Made by a program: the position numbers and the translations under genes
Notes under the pieces: model-generated
The model's input: only the letters and a program-made list of their open reading frames with translations
What the model was told of the DNA's origin: nothing
Databases searched by the model: none
Shown: positions 42,510 through 50,917 of the stretch, in pieces
Position numbering within the stretch: the first letter of the stretch is position 1
How the letters are laid out: every line of letters begins with the position of its first letter
Source of the DNA: CALRQJ02 sp943370285
GTDB taxonomy: Bacteria; Bacteroidota; Bacteroidia; Chitinophagales; Chitinophagaceae
Length of the DNA: 64,000 nt
Direction: 5' to 3'
NCBI GenBank assembly: GCA_943370285.1
Contig: CALRQJ020000014.1
Span: forward strand, 46,030-110,029

Positions 42510-44576
42510 ATGCTGAATCCGGATATCTTAATTAAGGCGTACAAACTGATGGTTACCGCAAAAACCATGAGTGAAACCTACGATGCCAATAGGCAGGTAT
42601 GCAAGTATGTCCATTCTACATCCCGTGGCCATGAAGCCATTCAAATTGCAACTGGCTTACAATTATTGTCTTGCGATTGGTTTAGTCCCTATTATCGTGA
42701 CGATAGTTTAATGCTGTCATCCGGTTTTACACCGCATGAATTGATGCTTCAATTATTGGCCAAACAAGATGATATTTTTAGCAGTGGCCGCAGTTACTAT
42801 TGTCATCCCTCTAATAAAGATGGTATTCGTCCCGGCATTATCCACCAGAGTAGTGCAACAGGTATGCAAGCGGTACCAACGACAGGCATTGCACAAGGTA
42901 TTCAGTATCTCGAATTAGTCAATTCTCCATTATTACAATCCGGGCCCAATAACGAATTACCGATAGTAGTTTGTTCATTTGGCGATAATAGTATCACCGA
43001 AGGTGAAGTAAGTGAAGCATTTCAGTTTGCCGTTTTAAAGCAATTACCCATCGTTTATTTGGTGCAAGACAACCAATGGGGCATTAGTGTAAGTGCCGAA
43101 GAAGCCCGTGCCATGAATGCTTATGAGTATGCTGCAGGCTTTAAAGGATTAAAAAGGTTACAATGTGATGGCAGTGATTTTATTCGTAGCTATGAAACTA
43201 TGCAGCAAGCTATCAATTATGCAAGAATAGAAAGAAAGCCCATTCTTGTTCATGCTAGAGTGCCCTTATTGGGTCATCATACTAGTGGTGTGAGGAAAGA
43301 GTTTTATAGAAGTCGAGAAGATTTGTTAAAACATGGCTTATACGACCCCATACCAAAATTACGATTGCTATTAACCGGAATTGGAATTAATGAGCATCAG
43401 ATTAATTTGACAGAATCTGCTGCGCAGAAGGAAGTAAGCGAAGCATTTTCTAAAGCGATGGCTGCAGCCGAACCTGTTAGTCAAACCGTAGAAGACCATG
43501 TGTTTGCACCTACACCGGTTAAAGTAGAAAAAGGACAGCGCCAACCAGCCGATGGCGAAAAAGTAATTATGGTGGATGCTGCTTTACATGCGGTAGAAGA
43601 AATCATGCAAGCTTATCCGGAATGTATTTTTTATGGTCAAGATGTGGGTAGAAGATTGGGTGGTGTATTTAGAGAAGCCGCAACATTGGCAGAAAAATTT
43701 GGCGATGATAGGGTGTTTAATACTGCTATTCAGGAAGCGTATATAGTTGGTTCAACCATAGGATTATCGGCATTAGGTATGAAGCCAATTGTTGAAGTGC
43801 AGTTTGCCGATTATATCTATCCCGGATTAAACCAATTGGTAACAGAAATTTCTAAATCCTGTTATTTATCTGGCGGAAAATTTCCGGTGCAAATGTTATT
43901 ACGAGTGCCGATTGGTGCTTATGGTGGCGGCGGACCATATCATAGCGGAAGTATAGAAAGTACATTACTTAGTATTAAAGGCATTAAAGTCTGTTACCCT
44001 TCTAATGCAGCAGATATGAAGGGTTTGATGAAAGCTGCATTCTTAGATCCCAATCCTGTTGTAATGTTGGAGCATAAAGGATTGTATTGGAGTAAAGTAC
44101 CCGGAACGGATGATGCTAAAACTGTTGAACCATCGGCTGATTATGTATTGCCGCTTGGTAAAGCAGCCATTACTACAGCATCTAATGCCGATAAGTTAAA
44201 GAAAGGAGAAACGGTTTGTATCATTACTTATGGCATGGGAGTGTATTGGGCCAAAGCAGCTGCTAATCGTTATCCCGGACAAATCGAAATTGTTGATTTA
44301 AGAACTTTATATCCGTTAGATGAAGAACTGGTGTTTGAAACCGTTCGCCGTCACGGAAAATGCATTGTATTAACCGAAGAACAACAGCAGAACTCATTTG
44401 CCGAAGCATTATCATTACGCATTTCAAATCATTGTTATCATTTCTTAGATGCCAAAGTTGAAGTGATGGGGGCATTGAACTTACCTGCAGTACCCATTAA
44501 TTTAATTCTAGAAGCAGCTATGCTGCCTACGGCAGATAAGTTAGCAGAGCGGATTGAGAAGTTGTTGAAGTATTAA
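42510..44576 (+). CDS. Fused 2-oxoacid dehydrogenase E1 (alpha-beta) subunit
   Basis: Thiamine-dependent E1 component of a 2-oxoacid (probably branched-chain) dehydrogenase complex, with alpha and beta subunits in one 688-residue chain. The alpha half (~1-330) has YYRDDSLML and the ThDP motif GDNSITEGEVSEAF ending in VQDNQ. The beta half (~345-688) has FYGQDVGRRLGGVF, NTAIQEAYIVGSTIGLSALG and PVVMLEHKGLYW. Such fused E1 proteins are common in Bacteroidota. No E2 or E3 gene is adjacent. Ends at a hairpin terminator. Confidence 0.93.
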   Translation: MLNPDILIKAYKLMVTAKTMSETYDANRQVCKYVHSTSRGHEAIQIATGLQLLSCDWFSPYYRDDSLMLSSGFTPHELMLQLLAKQDDIFSSGRSYYCHPSNKDGIRPGIIHQSSATGMQAVPTTGIAQGIQYLELVNSPLLQSGPNNELPIVVCSFGDNSITEGEVSEAFQFAVLKQLPIVYLVQDNQWGISVSAEEARAMNAYEYAAGFKGLKRLQCDGSDFIRSYETMQQAINYARIERKPILVHARVPLLGHHTSGVRKEFYRSREDLLKHGLYDPIPKLRLLLTGIGINEHQINLTESAAQKEVSEAFSKAMAAAEPVSQTVEDHVFAPTPVKVEKGQRQPADGEKVIMVDAALHAVEEIMQAYPECIFYGQDVGRRLGGVFREAATLAEKFGDDRVFNTAIQEAYIVGSTIGLSALGMKPIVEVQFADYIYPGLNQLVTEISKSCYLSGGKFPVQMLLRVPIGAYGGGGPYHSGSIESTLLSIKGIKVCYPSNAADMKGLMKAAFLDPNPVVMLEHKGLYWSKVPGTDDAKTVEPSADYVLPLGKAAITTASNADKLKKGETVCIITYGMGVYWAKAAANRYPGQIEIVDLRTLYPLDEELVFETVRRHGKCIVLTEEQQQNSFAEALSLRISNHCYHFLDAKVEVMGALNLPAVPINLILEAAMLPTADKLAERIEKLLKY

Positions 44577-44578
44577 TG

Positions 44579-44609
44579 AAAAAGCCAGATTTGATGAATC
44601 TGGCTTTTT
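44579..44609. terminator. Bidirectional terminator, E1 gene / cytochrome peroxidase gene
   Basis: AAAAAGCCAGATT and AATCTGGCTTTTT pair across TGATG. It lies in the convergent gap. Confidence 0.92.
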
Positions 44610-44623
44610 AGTGCGATATGTGT

Positions 44624-45796
44624 TTATTTAAACGGATTCGAAAATTTCACATCCGTATTCAATCCGGTATCGGTTAGTGTTCTTAGGAATGCAACTAATG
44701 CCGCTTTATCTGCCACCGATAAATTTAATCTTCTTGGTTGACCATTCGGCAACACTAATTGCGGCGATAAATTAGGATGTGCTTGTACACCAGTGCTGTA
44801 ATGCTCAACTACCTGTTCTAAGGTTGCAAACCTGCCATCATGCATATATGGTGCTGTAACCGCAATGTTTTTTAATGACGGCACTTTAAACTCACCATCG
44901 TTGTTAGTATTGTTAATCACTGCACCAAATCCTCTATCGGTAGTAGTTAAATCTAAGCCATTATTGCGGGCTGTAGGAGCAGTAAAGGTTTCACTTCCAT
45001 GACAGGCGGCACAAGCATTTTGGGGAGATAAAAATAGTTCTTTACCCCTATTTTCTTGAGCTGTAAAATTGGCAAAAGCTTGATTTGGTGCCGGTGCCGG
45101 TGCAGCAGGAAAAGCATTTCTGCCGGTATCATATTTACTCCGATACGAAACCATAGAGCGAATAAATTGTGCCAATGCATTTGCAATTCTATTTGTAGTA
45201 ATCACATTATCGCCATATGCTTTCGTGAAGAGCGTAGGGTAGTATGTTGTATTTCTAACTCGGTTTACTAGGGTATCTAAGGTTAATCCCATTTCAACAC
45301 CATCTTGAATGGGCATAAGCGTTTGAGCTTCTAAGGTATTGGCCCTTTGATCCCAAAAAAAGCGGCCATTAGGATAATACATAGCATTGGCTAAACCCAT
45401 AGAATGGCGACCGGTAAGGCCATTATTAAATCCTTTACTCAAAACAGCTGGGTCTGAGAAGCCATTGGCTTGTTTATGGCAACTGGCACAAGAAATCGTT
45501 TTATTGATGGATAAAAGATTATCGTAAAACAATACCCTACCCAAAGTAGCTCCCCAATCGGTAATGGGATTATTGCCAGGCGTATTAATTTGGCCTGCTA
45601 TAGGTGGCGTATTCAGATAGGCCGGTAATTGTTGTGCAGCATAATTGAATGGCGTTTCAGGTAAATTGAGTACAGCTGCTATTCCATCGGTGGTTGGAAC
45701 AACACTATCATTTTTTTTACAAGAAATAAACAGGCTGGTGCTACAAAAAGCAGTAAGGCAGATGATGACCAAAGATTGTTTTTTACCTAGTATCAT
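44624..45796 (-). CDS. Dihaem cytochrome c peroxidase (MauG/CcpA family) lipoprotein
   Basis: A 390-residue envelope lipoprotein: signal peptide with lipobox FISC (Cys26), then two covalent haem sites, CASCH (103-107) and CAACH (262-266). LGRVLFYDNLLSINKTISC precedes haem 1, and SLKNIAVTAPYMHDGRFATLEQVVEHY carries the distal Met/His region near the C-terminus, as in bacterial cytochrome c peroxidases. These reduce hydrogen peroxide in the periplasm with electrons from cytochrome c; MauG-like oxidation of other substrates is an alternative. An Ala/Pro-rich loop lies near residues 229-240. Confidence 0.94.
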   Translation of the reverse strand: MILGKKQSLVIICLTAFCSTSLFISCKKNDSVVPTTDGIAAVLNLPETPFNYAAQQLPAYLNTPPIAGQINTPGNNPITDWGATLGRVLFYDNLLSINKTISCASCHKQANGFSDPAVLSKGFNNGLTGRHSMGLANAMYYPNGRFFWDQRANTLEAQTLMPIQDGVEMGLTLDTLVNRVRNTTYYPTLFTKAYGDNVITTNRIANALAQFIRSMVSYRSKYDTGRNAFPAAPAPAPNQAFANFTAQENRGKELFLSPQNACAACHGSETFTAPTARNNGLDLTTTDRGFGAVINNTNNDGEFKVPSLKNIAVTAPYMHDGRFATLEQVVEHYSTGVQAHPNLSPQLVLPNGQPRRLNLSVADKAALVAFLRTLTDTGLNTDVKFSNPFK

Positions 45797-45949
45797 GTGG
45801 TTGATTTTGGGGTTGGACGTTGATTTTTTAAAAAAACTTCGCTGTGTTGCTGTTTTTTGAAAACTATAACATTTGCAGCGTTCAAATTAAAAACACATGT
45901 ACAAGATAAGTTTCAGAAGGTTTAATGCCTGATTTTTTTAAAATCCCCC

Positions 45950-45957
45950 TATATTTG
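45950..45957 (+). promoter_or_regulatory. -7 element (TATATTTG) of tRNA-Met
   Basis: Exact TAnnTTTG match 14 bases before the tRNA. The -33 region is T-rich without a clear TTG. Confidence 0.6.
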
Positions 45958-45971
45958 CACCCCGAATTGAA

Positions 45972-46045
45972 GGCGAGGTAGCTCAGTTGGTTAGAGCATC
46001 GGATTCATAACCCGAAGGTCGGCAGTTCAAATCTGCTCCTCGCTA
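45972..46045 (+). tRNA. tRNA-Met (CAT), elongator type
   Basis: Acceptor GGCGAGG/CCTCGCT (terminal G-T pair), D-arm GCTC/GAGC, anticodon loop TTCATAA (CAT), T-loop TTCAAAT, discriminator A, no encoded CCA. It lacks the three G-C pairs and the 1-72 mismatch of initiator tRNA. One A-C mismatch closes the anticodon stem. A lysidine-modified tRNA-Ile2 cannot be fully excluded from sequence. Confidence 0.9.
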
Positions 46046-46049
46046 CAGG

Positions 46050-46091
46050 ATAGGATTTCTTACAAGTAATTGTAGAAATCCTATTTTTTTG
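46050..46091 (+). terminator. Terminator of tRNA-Met
   Basis: ATAGGATTTCT and AGAAATCCTAT pair across a 13-base loop and are followed by seven T. Confidence 0.92.
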
Positions 46092-46254
46092 CCGTTGATT
46101 TTCTGATTAGCATGTATCATTAATTGATACAAGCGGTTGTTCATTACGTTGGCTTGGTTCTAATTTCATAGCTGCATCAATTCATTAAAAGTTGTAAGTT
46201 GCCGAATAAAAAACTGTCCTATTTTGAGCATTTTAGATCTAATCGTTTAGTAGT

Positions 46255-46776
46255 ATGACAACAACTATAACTCATCAAATAGATAACCAAACATTTCAAA
46301 AAGTAATCGAGTTTTTAGAAACGATTGGTATTGCTGTTTATTTTCAAACCATTGATACGCCTTGTTTTTTGCCCGGTATTGATATTCAAAATGGGTCGAT
46401 TTATGTAGATGAATTAAAGTTGGCTTACCCGGGTGATATTGTGCATGAAGCAGGCCATATAGCTGTTGTGCCGGCTGAAGAACGAAAAACTCTAAACACT
46501 GCTGATATTGCAAAAAGGCAACACCGGGAAGCAGAAGAAATGATGGTTATTGCTTGGAGTTTTGCTGTTTGTGTACATTTAAATATTGATGCTTCCTTTG
46601 TTTTTCATGATGATGGATACAAAGGAGGCGGTAGTAGTTTAGTAGAAAACTTTAAAGCCGGACATTATTTTGGTGTACCCATGTTACAATGGACGGGTAT
46701 GGCCTTAGAAAGAAAAAATGAGTTACAGCCCGAGCTTGCCGTTTATCCTGCTATGCTTAAATGGTTGAGAGATTAA
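46255..46776 (+). CDS. Hypothetical protein with HExxH-type zinc motif
   Basis: A 173-residue cytoplasmic protein with no recognised family. DIVHEAGHIAVVP (HEAGH near residues 64-68) is a canonical gluzincin-type HExxH motif. Downstream EAEEMMVIAWSFA offers acidic residues that could be the third ligand, as in minigluzincins and DUF-type M-clan peptidases. The C-terminal half has FVFHDDGYKGGGSSLVENFKAGHYFGVPMLQWTG. Alternatively it could be a non-proteolytic zinc protein. It ends 7 bases before the end of a convergent PhyH-family gene, at the border of the oxygenase/sulfotransferase locus. Confidence 0.75.
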   Translation: MTTTITHQIDNQTFQKVIEFLETIGIAVYFQTIDTPCFLPGIDIQNGSIYVDELKLAYPGDIVHEAGHIAVVPAEERKTLNTADIAKRQHREAEEMMVIAWSFAVCVHLNIDASFVFHDDGYKGGGSSLVENFKAGHYFGVPMLQWTGMALERKNELQPELAVYPAMLKWLRD

Positions 46777-46783
46777 ACAACCA

Positions 46784-47617
46784 TTAAGTAGTAAGATCGA
46801 AACAGTATGTTGAAGGTCTGGCATGAATCTTTTCGTTATAAATAATAGATAATTCTTCTAATATATCAGAGTGGGATAATATATCGCCTTGATCTATTTG
46901 GGATATTTTATTCCGGTTTTGCAGTCTATAAAAATCTGCAGCGAGTGGCAATAGCTTAGTTCTTCTCTCAATTAAAGCCTCATGATAAATATTTTCTTCT
47001 CGTACATGTGCTGCAGATAGAAATTCAAAATAAATCACTCTTCTTAACTTGTTTTTATTCATTGGATCAGAGCAGTGTGCCAACATCATATCGTGGATTA
47101 AGATATCTCCAGCATGTGCCGGAATTTCAATACACGGTTCTTTAGAAAGTTCACAAATAGATTTGTTAGATACATGACTGCCAGGCACAACTTTCAAAGC
47201 ACCATCCCCCTTTTCAACACCGTCTAAGTAAAAGCCAACGGTGAAGCATTGCCCTTTTCTTTCATGTTGCATATCTAAATGCCATAATACCGGCATGCCA
47301 TCTCCTGCATTTTTGATAACAGCAAATTCTTGAATCATAAAAAAATCATCGCCACATAGTTGTTTTGCGATACTGAGTAATGGAGGATACCCAAGCAGTT
47401 CTAGTGCGGCTAAGTTTCCTCGTTTGCATATTTCCTCAATGTTGGTGATAAAAGTACGACCGTTGTTTTCATGAATCACTTTGCCTTCAAGGTCAGTAAA
47501 ATTCATTAATTGGTCGAATAGCGTTTGTAGCTTTTGTAATAATTGCGGTGGAATAAAGGAAGATACTTGTACAAAACCATCTTCAATAAATTGTTGTTGT
47601 TCTATTGTTGTAAGCAT
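46784..47617 (-). CDS. PhyH-family 2-oxoglutarate/Fe(II) dioxygenase
   Basis: A 277-residue phytanoyl-CoA dioxygenase-like enzyme (cupin-type double-stranded beta-helix). The iron ligands are in LWHLDMQHE (His-x-Asp, around residue 112) and IHDMMLAHCSDP (distal His); the following RRVIYFEFL supplies the Arg that binds 2-oxoglutarate. GDGALKVVPGSH is the conserved core strand. Enzymes of this family hydroxylate small molecules, lipids or amino acids. It is 3 bases downstream of a second PhyH gene, so the two are co-translated. Substrate unknown. Confidence 0.9.
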   Translation of the reverse strand: MLTTIEQQQFIEDGFVQVSSFIPPQLLQKLQTLFDQLMNFTDLEGKVIHENNGRTFITNIEEICKRGNLAALELLGYPPLLSIAKQLCGDDFFMIQEFAVIKNAGDGMPVLWHLDMQHERKGQCFTVGFYLDGVEKGDGALKVVPGSHVSNKSICELSKEPCIEIPAHAGDILIHDMMLAHCSDPMNKNKLRRVIYFEFLSAAHVREENIYHEALIERRTKLLPLAADFYRLQNRNKISQIDQGDILSHSDILEELSIIYNEKIHARPSTYCFDLTT

Positions 47618-47620
47618 AAG

Positions 47621-48631
47621 TTAAATCCATTCAGTTTGAACTGCTGCATCTAGCGGTGCATAATTCATGTATTGTACAAAACGTGGTTTAGTCGACGTAT
47701 TTCTACTGCTGCCATGAGGCAATGCATGATGCCAGATTATAAAATCACCGGCATTAGCAATGACAGGTGTAGCGCCTAAAGCGTAAAAATCAATAGTTCT
47801 TGGATTTGTTGTTGGTGGTAAACTACTCAACCACTGTTCAATTTGATTATGAAAGCCTGGAACTAAAGTAAAAGCACCTTGTGTGGCTTCTGTATCACAT
47901 AAATACAAAATGCCTTGTAATCCAAATGGAATAGGTGTTTTTAAACTTACATCCCAATGTATGTTGGGTCCTGGGAATTTCCAGCTTTCTGTTTCAGGTG
48001 GATTAAAACCTACTCTATCTGTATTAATCCAAATATCTTTTCGTTGCCACAATTGTTCGTAAGCCTTTCGAATAATTGCATTTTCTCTGTTTTTTTGTAA
48101 TTGTGGATGTTGAAATAATTGCACCATGATGCCTTGCTTTGCCGGATGCTCTCGGTACCAGGTCGAAGCATCCTCCTCATCAACATTTATGGTATCACAA
48201 ATCACTTTTATGGTGTTTATACAATCTTGCTTGGAAATAGCATTTTTTAAAATAATATATCCATGTTCATTCCAAAATTGTAAATCTTTTTCGCCTAATA
48301 CATGTTCTATTGTTTCTGTTCTTTCGCCATCAACTTTAGCCGCTAATGTACTGTTGAATGCTTTAATTTTTGTATCGGAAAGTTTATTGTCATTTACTTC
48401 CAATATCCATTGCTCAAACGCTTCAAAACTTTCTTTCGTTTCAAAAATGTGTTTAATGGTTTGTTCTAGTCCCAAACCTAATGCTGCCAACAAGGTAATA
48501 TCAACAGTCCATTCATCAAGCATCGCATCATTAGCAATAGTACCTGCTTTTTTAAATTGTTCTCTTTGCCAATATCGCTTTAAATGCATGATGCCCAATG
48601 AACATAGTTCATTACTACTTGCTAGTTCCAT
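47621..48631 (-). CDS. PhyH-family dioxygenase, second member
   Basis: A 336-residue PhyH-family oxygenase with a ~95-residue N-terminal helical extension before the PhyH core. The core has FWNEHGYIILKNAIS, the iron motif NIHWDVS (His-x-Asp), QGAFTLVPGFHNQIEQW and the distal His region IIWHHALPHGSSRN, with PRFVQYM after it. It precedes a smaller PhyH gene by 3 bases and is transcribed divergently from the PiuC-type gene. The pair may act in sequence on one substrate; their sequences are quite different from each other. Confidence 0.9.
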   Translation of the reverse strand: MELASSNELCSLGIMHLKRYWQREQFKKAGTIANDAMLDEWTVDITLLAALGLGLEQTIKHIFETKESFEAFEQWILEVNDNKLSDTKIKAFNSTLAAKVDGERTETIEHVLGEKDLQFWNEHGYIILKNAISKQDCINTIKVICDTINVDEEDASTWYREHPAKQGIMVQLFQHPQLQKNRENAIIRKAYEQLWQRKDIWINTDRVGFNPPETESWKFPGPNIHWDVSLKTPIPFGLQGILYLCDTEATQGAFTLVPGFHNQIEQWLSSLPPTTNPRTIDFYALGATPVIANAGDFIIWHHALPHGSSRNTSTKPRFVQYMNYAPLDAAVQTEWI

Positions 48632-48704
48632 CGCTATCCTGTTTCATTATTTTATATAGAAGCTAAATTAAACTTATTTTTACATCATCACTTAACTACA
48701 AATT

Positions 48705-49382
48705 ATGAGTAAGCATTTTTTACATATTCCGGCGCTACTAAAGCAAGAAGAACTATTAGCTATTGACCAACATATTGCTGCAACTTCATTTGTTGACGGC
48801 AAATTAACTGCCGGTCTTGCTGCAAAAGAGGTAAAAAATAATTTGCAACTTGAGGAAGGAAATGATGCACTTACTAATATACAATCCATCATCTCATATG
48901 CTTTGAAAACTAGCCCACTTTTTAATATTGCTGCATTACCAAAAGTGATAAATCCGGTTTTGGTAAGTAAATATACAAATGGAAAATATTATGGTTGGCA
49001 TGTAGATAGCCCAATGATGGGTAGTCCAGCAATTAGAACAGATTTGGCAATGACCATTTTTTTAAGTGATCCCGCTACCTATGAAGGAGGTGAATTATTA
49101 ATTCAAGTAGGTAATCAAGTTTCTTCTTTCAAACCTGCGAAGGGTGATGCAGTTATTTACCCTTGTCAGTTTTTACACTGTGTGAATGAAATCAAAAGTG
49201 GCGAACGCATCGCTGCTGTTACATGGATTCAAAGCAATGTAAAAGACCCCGAACAAAGAGAAATTCTTTTTCAACTCAATCAAATTCACGGTTCTTTATA
49301 CCAACAAGCACCTCATGCCATGGAAACCAATTTGCTATTACAAACACATAGCAATTTGTTTAGAATGTGGGCGGATGTTTAG
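48705..49382 (+). CDS. PiuC/PKHD-type 2-oxoglutarate Fe(II) hydroxylase
   Basis: A 225-residue prolyl-4-hydroxylase-fold enzyme of the YbiX/PiuC group. LVSKYTNGKYYGWHVDSP supplies the His-x-Asp iron pair (near residue 100). CQFLHCVNEIKSGERIAAVTWIQS supplies the distal His and the 2-oxoglutarate Arg. Canonical members are linked to iron-uptake receptors, but no TonB receptor is adjacent here; the neighbours are other hydroxylases and a sulfotransferase. Its 3' end overlaps that of the convergent sulfotransferase gene by 4 bases. A near-consensus TATTTTTA lies about 24 bases before the ATG. Confidence 0.92.
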   Translation: MSKHFLHIPALLKQEELLAIDQHIAATSFVDGKLTAGLAAKEVKNNLQLEEGNDALTNIQSIISYALKTSPLFNIAALPKVINPVLVSKYTNGKYYGWHVDSPMMGSPAIRTDLAMTIFLSDPATYEGGELLIQVGNQVSSFKPAKGDAVIYPCQFLHCVNEIKSGERIAAVTWIQSNVKDPEQREILFQLNQIHGSLYQQAPHAMETNLLLQTHSNLFRMWADV

Positions 49383-50356
49383 GTTCTGCTTGAGGTGATT
49401 CTTAATCTTTCCAATTCATCGTACAACGAAAATGCCTTCAATAAATAGGCTGGCACTTCTTGTGTTAAAGTAGTTTCATGAAATTTTTCTTGCGGAAATT
49501 TTGCATGAAATCCTGCTCTTTGCAGCATTGCGCTTTCATCTGCTTCGTTGATTGGCAGTTGTAGAAAAGTAAAAATGCGATGTATCATTTCTAATGCACC
49601 CTCATTATAATTAATCGCTATGCAGTTGTTGTCAGTTTGTATGATTTCTATAAATTGTTGCATGTAGGTTTCTAATACTCTTGCCATATATTCGTCTAGG
49701 TTCAACGTAAGTATATCATTAAACTCAAAACCAAATATTGCCGGGTCTACTACACCGGGTACTGCTTGCATGCCTCTTTTTTTATGATGTGAACGAATCA
49801 CTTCATCTGGTCTTCTATATAAAAATATAAACGGCACATCGGGATAAATTGACCGCAGCGCTTTATAAAAATGGATATGCCAACTATCTGTTTTTATAAA
49901 AACATGCTGCTGTAGTTCATTTCTTTGAGTGCTGTGTAAGGCAATAGCAGATTGTAAAAAAGGCAGCATATCTGCCATGGTGTTTGTGGCAAATCCTTTG
50001 CAGAGTAATTCATCAAAAAATGGCACTTCTGACAATACAATATTTTCTTTTTGCTCACATAATAATTGGGAGAGCAATGTTGATCCACACCTTGATACAT
50101 GAAAAATAAAAGCAGTTGGCTTAATTGTTTTTAGTTGGTTACTCCAATCCGGTAAAACAGCTAGGGAACTAATACTACTTTTCAAAGTTGAATTATATGG
50201 CAAACTTTTACAACGTGAAATCGTATCATCAAAAAAAGGTTCTTTAATCATATCATCACCAAGGTAAAACCATTTGCAGTAAAGGGTTTCGTCGGTTTGC
50301 GGTAATAAACGGTAGGGTACCCAATTTTTTAAATAGGCAGCAATCGATTCATTCAT
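49379..50356 (-). CDS. Sulfotransferase family protein
   Basis: A 325-residue P-loop sulfotransferase. The 5'-phosphosulfate loop is FHVSRCGSTLLSQLL (residues ~85-99). FIFLYRRPDEVIRSHHKKRG near residue 180 resembles the 3'-phosphate-binding segment of PAPS enzymes. A ~80-residue N-terminal domain is specific to this group. It would transfer a sulfuryl group from PAPS to a hydroxyl or amine of an unknown acceptor, which might be a protein hydroxylated by the neighbouring oxygenases. It overlaps the upstream APS-kinase gene by 8 bases, so donor supply and transfer are translationally coupled. Confidence 0.88.
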   Translation of the reverse strand: MNESIAAYLKNWVPYRLLPQTDETLYCKWFYLGDDMIKEPFFDDTISRCKSLPYNSTLKSSISSLAVLPDWSNQLKTIKPTAFIFHVSRCGSTLLSQLLCEQKENIVLSEVPFFDELLCKGFATNTMADMLPFLQSAIALHSTQRNELQQHVFIKTDSWHIHFYKALRSIYPDVPFIFLYRRPDEVIRSHHKKRGMQAVPGVVDPAIFGFEFNDILTLNLDEYMARVLETYMQQFIEIIQTDNNCIAINYNEGALEMIHRIFTFLQLPINEADESAMLQRAGFHAKFPQEKFHETTLTQEVPAYLLKAFSLYDELERLRITSSRT

Positions 50357-50873
50357 TTGGGAAAGATAATAAACTCATTATTTGTACAGCACATTCATCA
50401 ACCGAAAGTAAAGACGTGTCAAGTTTAAGTTCCGGATTCATGGGTGGATCATAAGGTGCAGATATACCTGTAAAATTATTAATTTCCCCGGCTAATGCTT
50501 TTTTGTATAAACCTTTAGCATCTCTTTGGATACAAGTGGCAATATCAGTACATAAATAAATTTCTATAAAAGTATTACACATATTTCGCATTCGTAAACG
50601 AACATCTTCATAAGGTGCAATTAATGCTATTATAACTAAATGGCCCTGTGCTTCAAACAAAGCAGCCATTTGAGCAATGCGAAGATTATGTTGCTTTCTT
50701 GATACTTCATCAAAAGCATGTAGCTCAATAATGTTTCTAATTTCATCGCCATCGAGTATCACGGGATGGATATTGTTGAGTTTCAGTGTATTTTGAACTG
50801 CTCCTGCAATAGTTGTTTTACCGGCCCCACTTAAACCGGTTAAGAGAATAACACCTGATGTTTTTAGATTCAT
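50349..50873 (-). CDS. cysC: Adenylylsulfate (APS) kinase
   Basis: Phosphorylates APS to PAPS, the sulfotransferase donor. The start at 50873 gives MNLKTSGVILLTGLSGAGKTT, with Walker A at residues 13-21 and DGDEIR at 41-46. RKQHNLRIAQMAAL, FIEIYLCTD, RDAKGLYKKALAGEINNFTGISAPYDPP are the family's conserved C-terminal segments. The usual ISPY reads IAPY here, so the Ser seen in many CysC proteins is Ala. No ATP sulfurylase (cysD/cysN) is adjacent, so APS must come from elsewhere. It sits directly upstream of, and overlaps, the sulfotransferase gene. Confidence 0.93.
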   Translation of the reverse strand: MNLKTSGVILLTGLSGAGKTTIAGAVQNTLKLNNIHPVILDGDEIRNIIELHAFDEVSRKQHNLRIAQMAALFEAQGHLVIIALIAPYEDVRLRMRNMCNTFIEIYLCTDIATCIQRDAKGLYKKALAGEINNFTGISAPYDPPMNPELKLDTSLLSVDECAVQIMSLLSFPNE

Positions 50874-50917
50874 AGGTTCCAAATACTTTTAGCTATAATG
50901 TACCACTGTTAAAGCAA

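Noticed and set aside
42510..44576. Frameshift fusion of separate E1 alpha and beta genes
   Set aside because: Single-chain alpha-beta E1 proteins are normal in Bacteroidota and both halves are complete, so no anomaly is needed.
45972..46045. Initiator tRNA-fMet
   Set aside because: The acceptor has a G1-T72 pair, not the initiator mismatch, and the anticodon stem lacks three consecutive G-C pairs.
48126..48659. A 177-codon plus-strand frame
   Set aside because: It is fully antisense to a PhyH oxygenase with intact catalytic motifs; the composition is that of a shadow frame.
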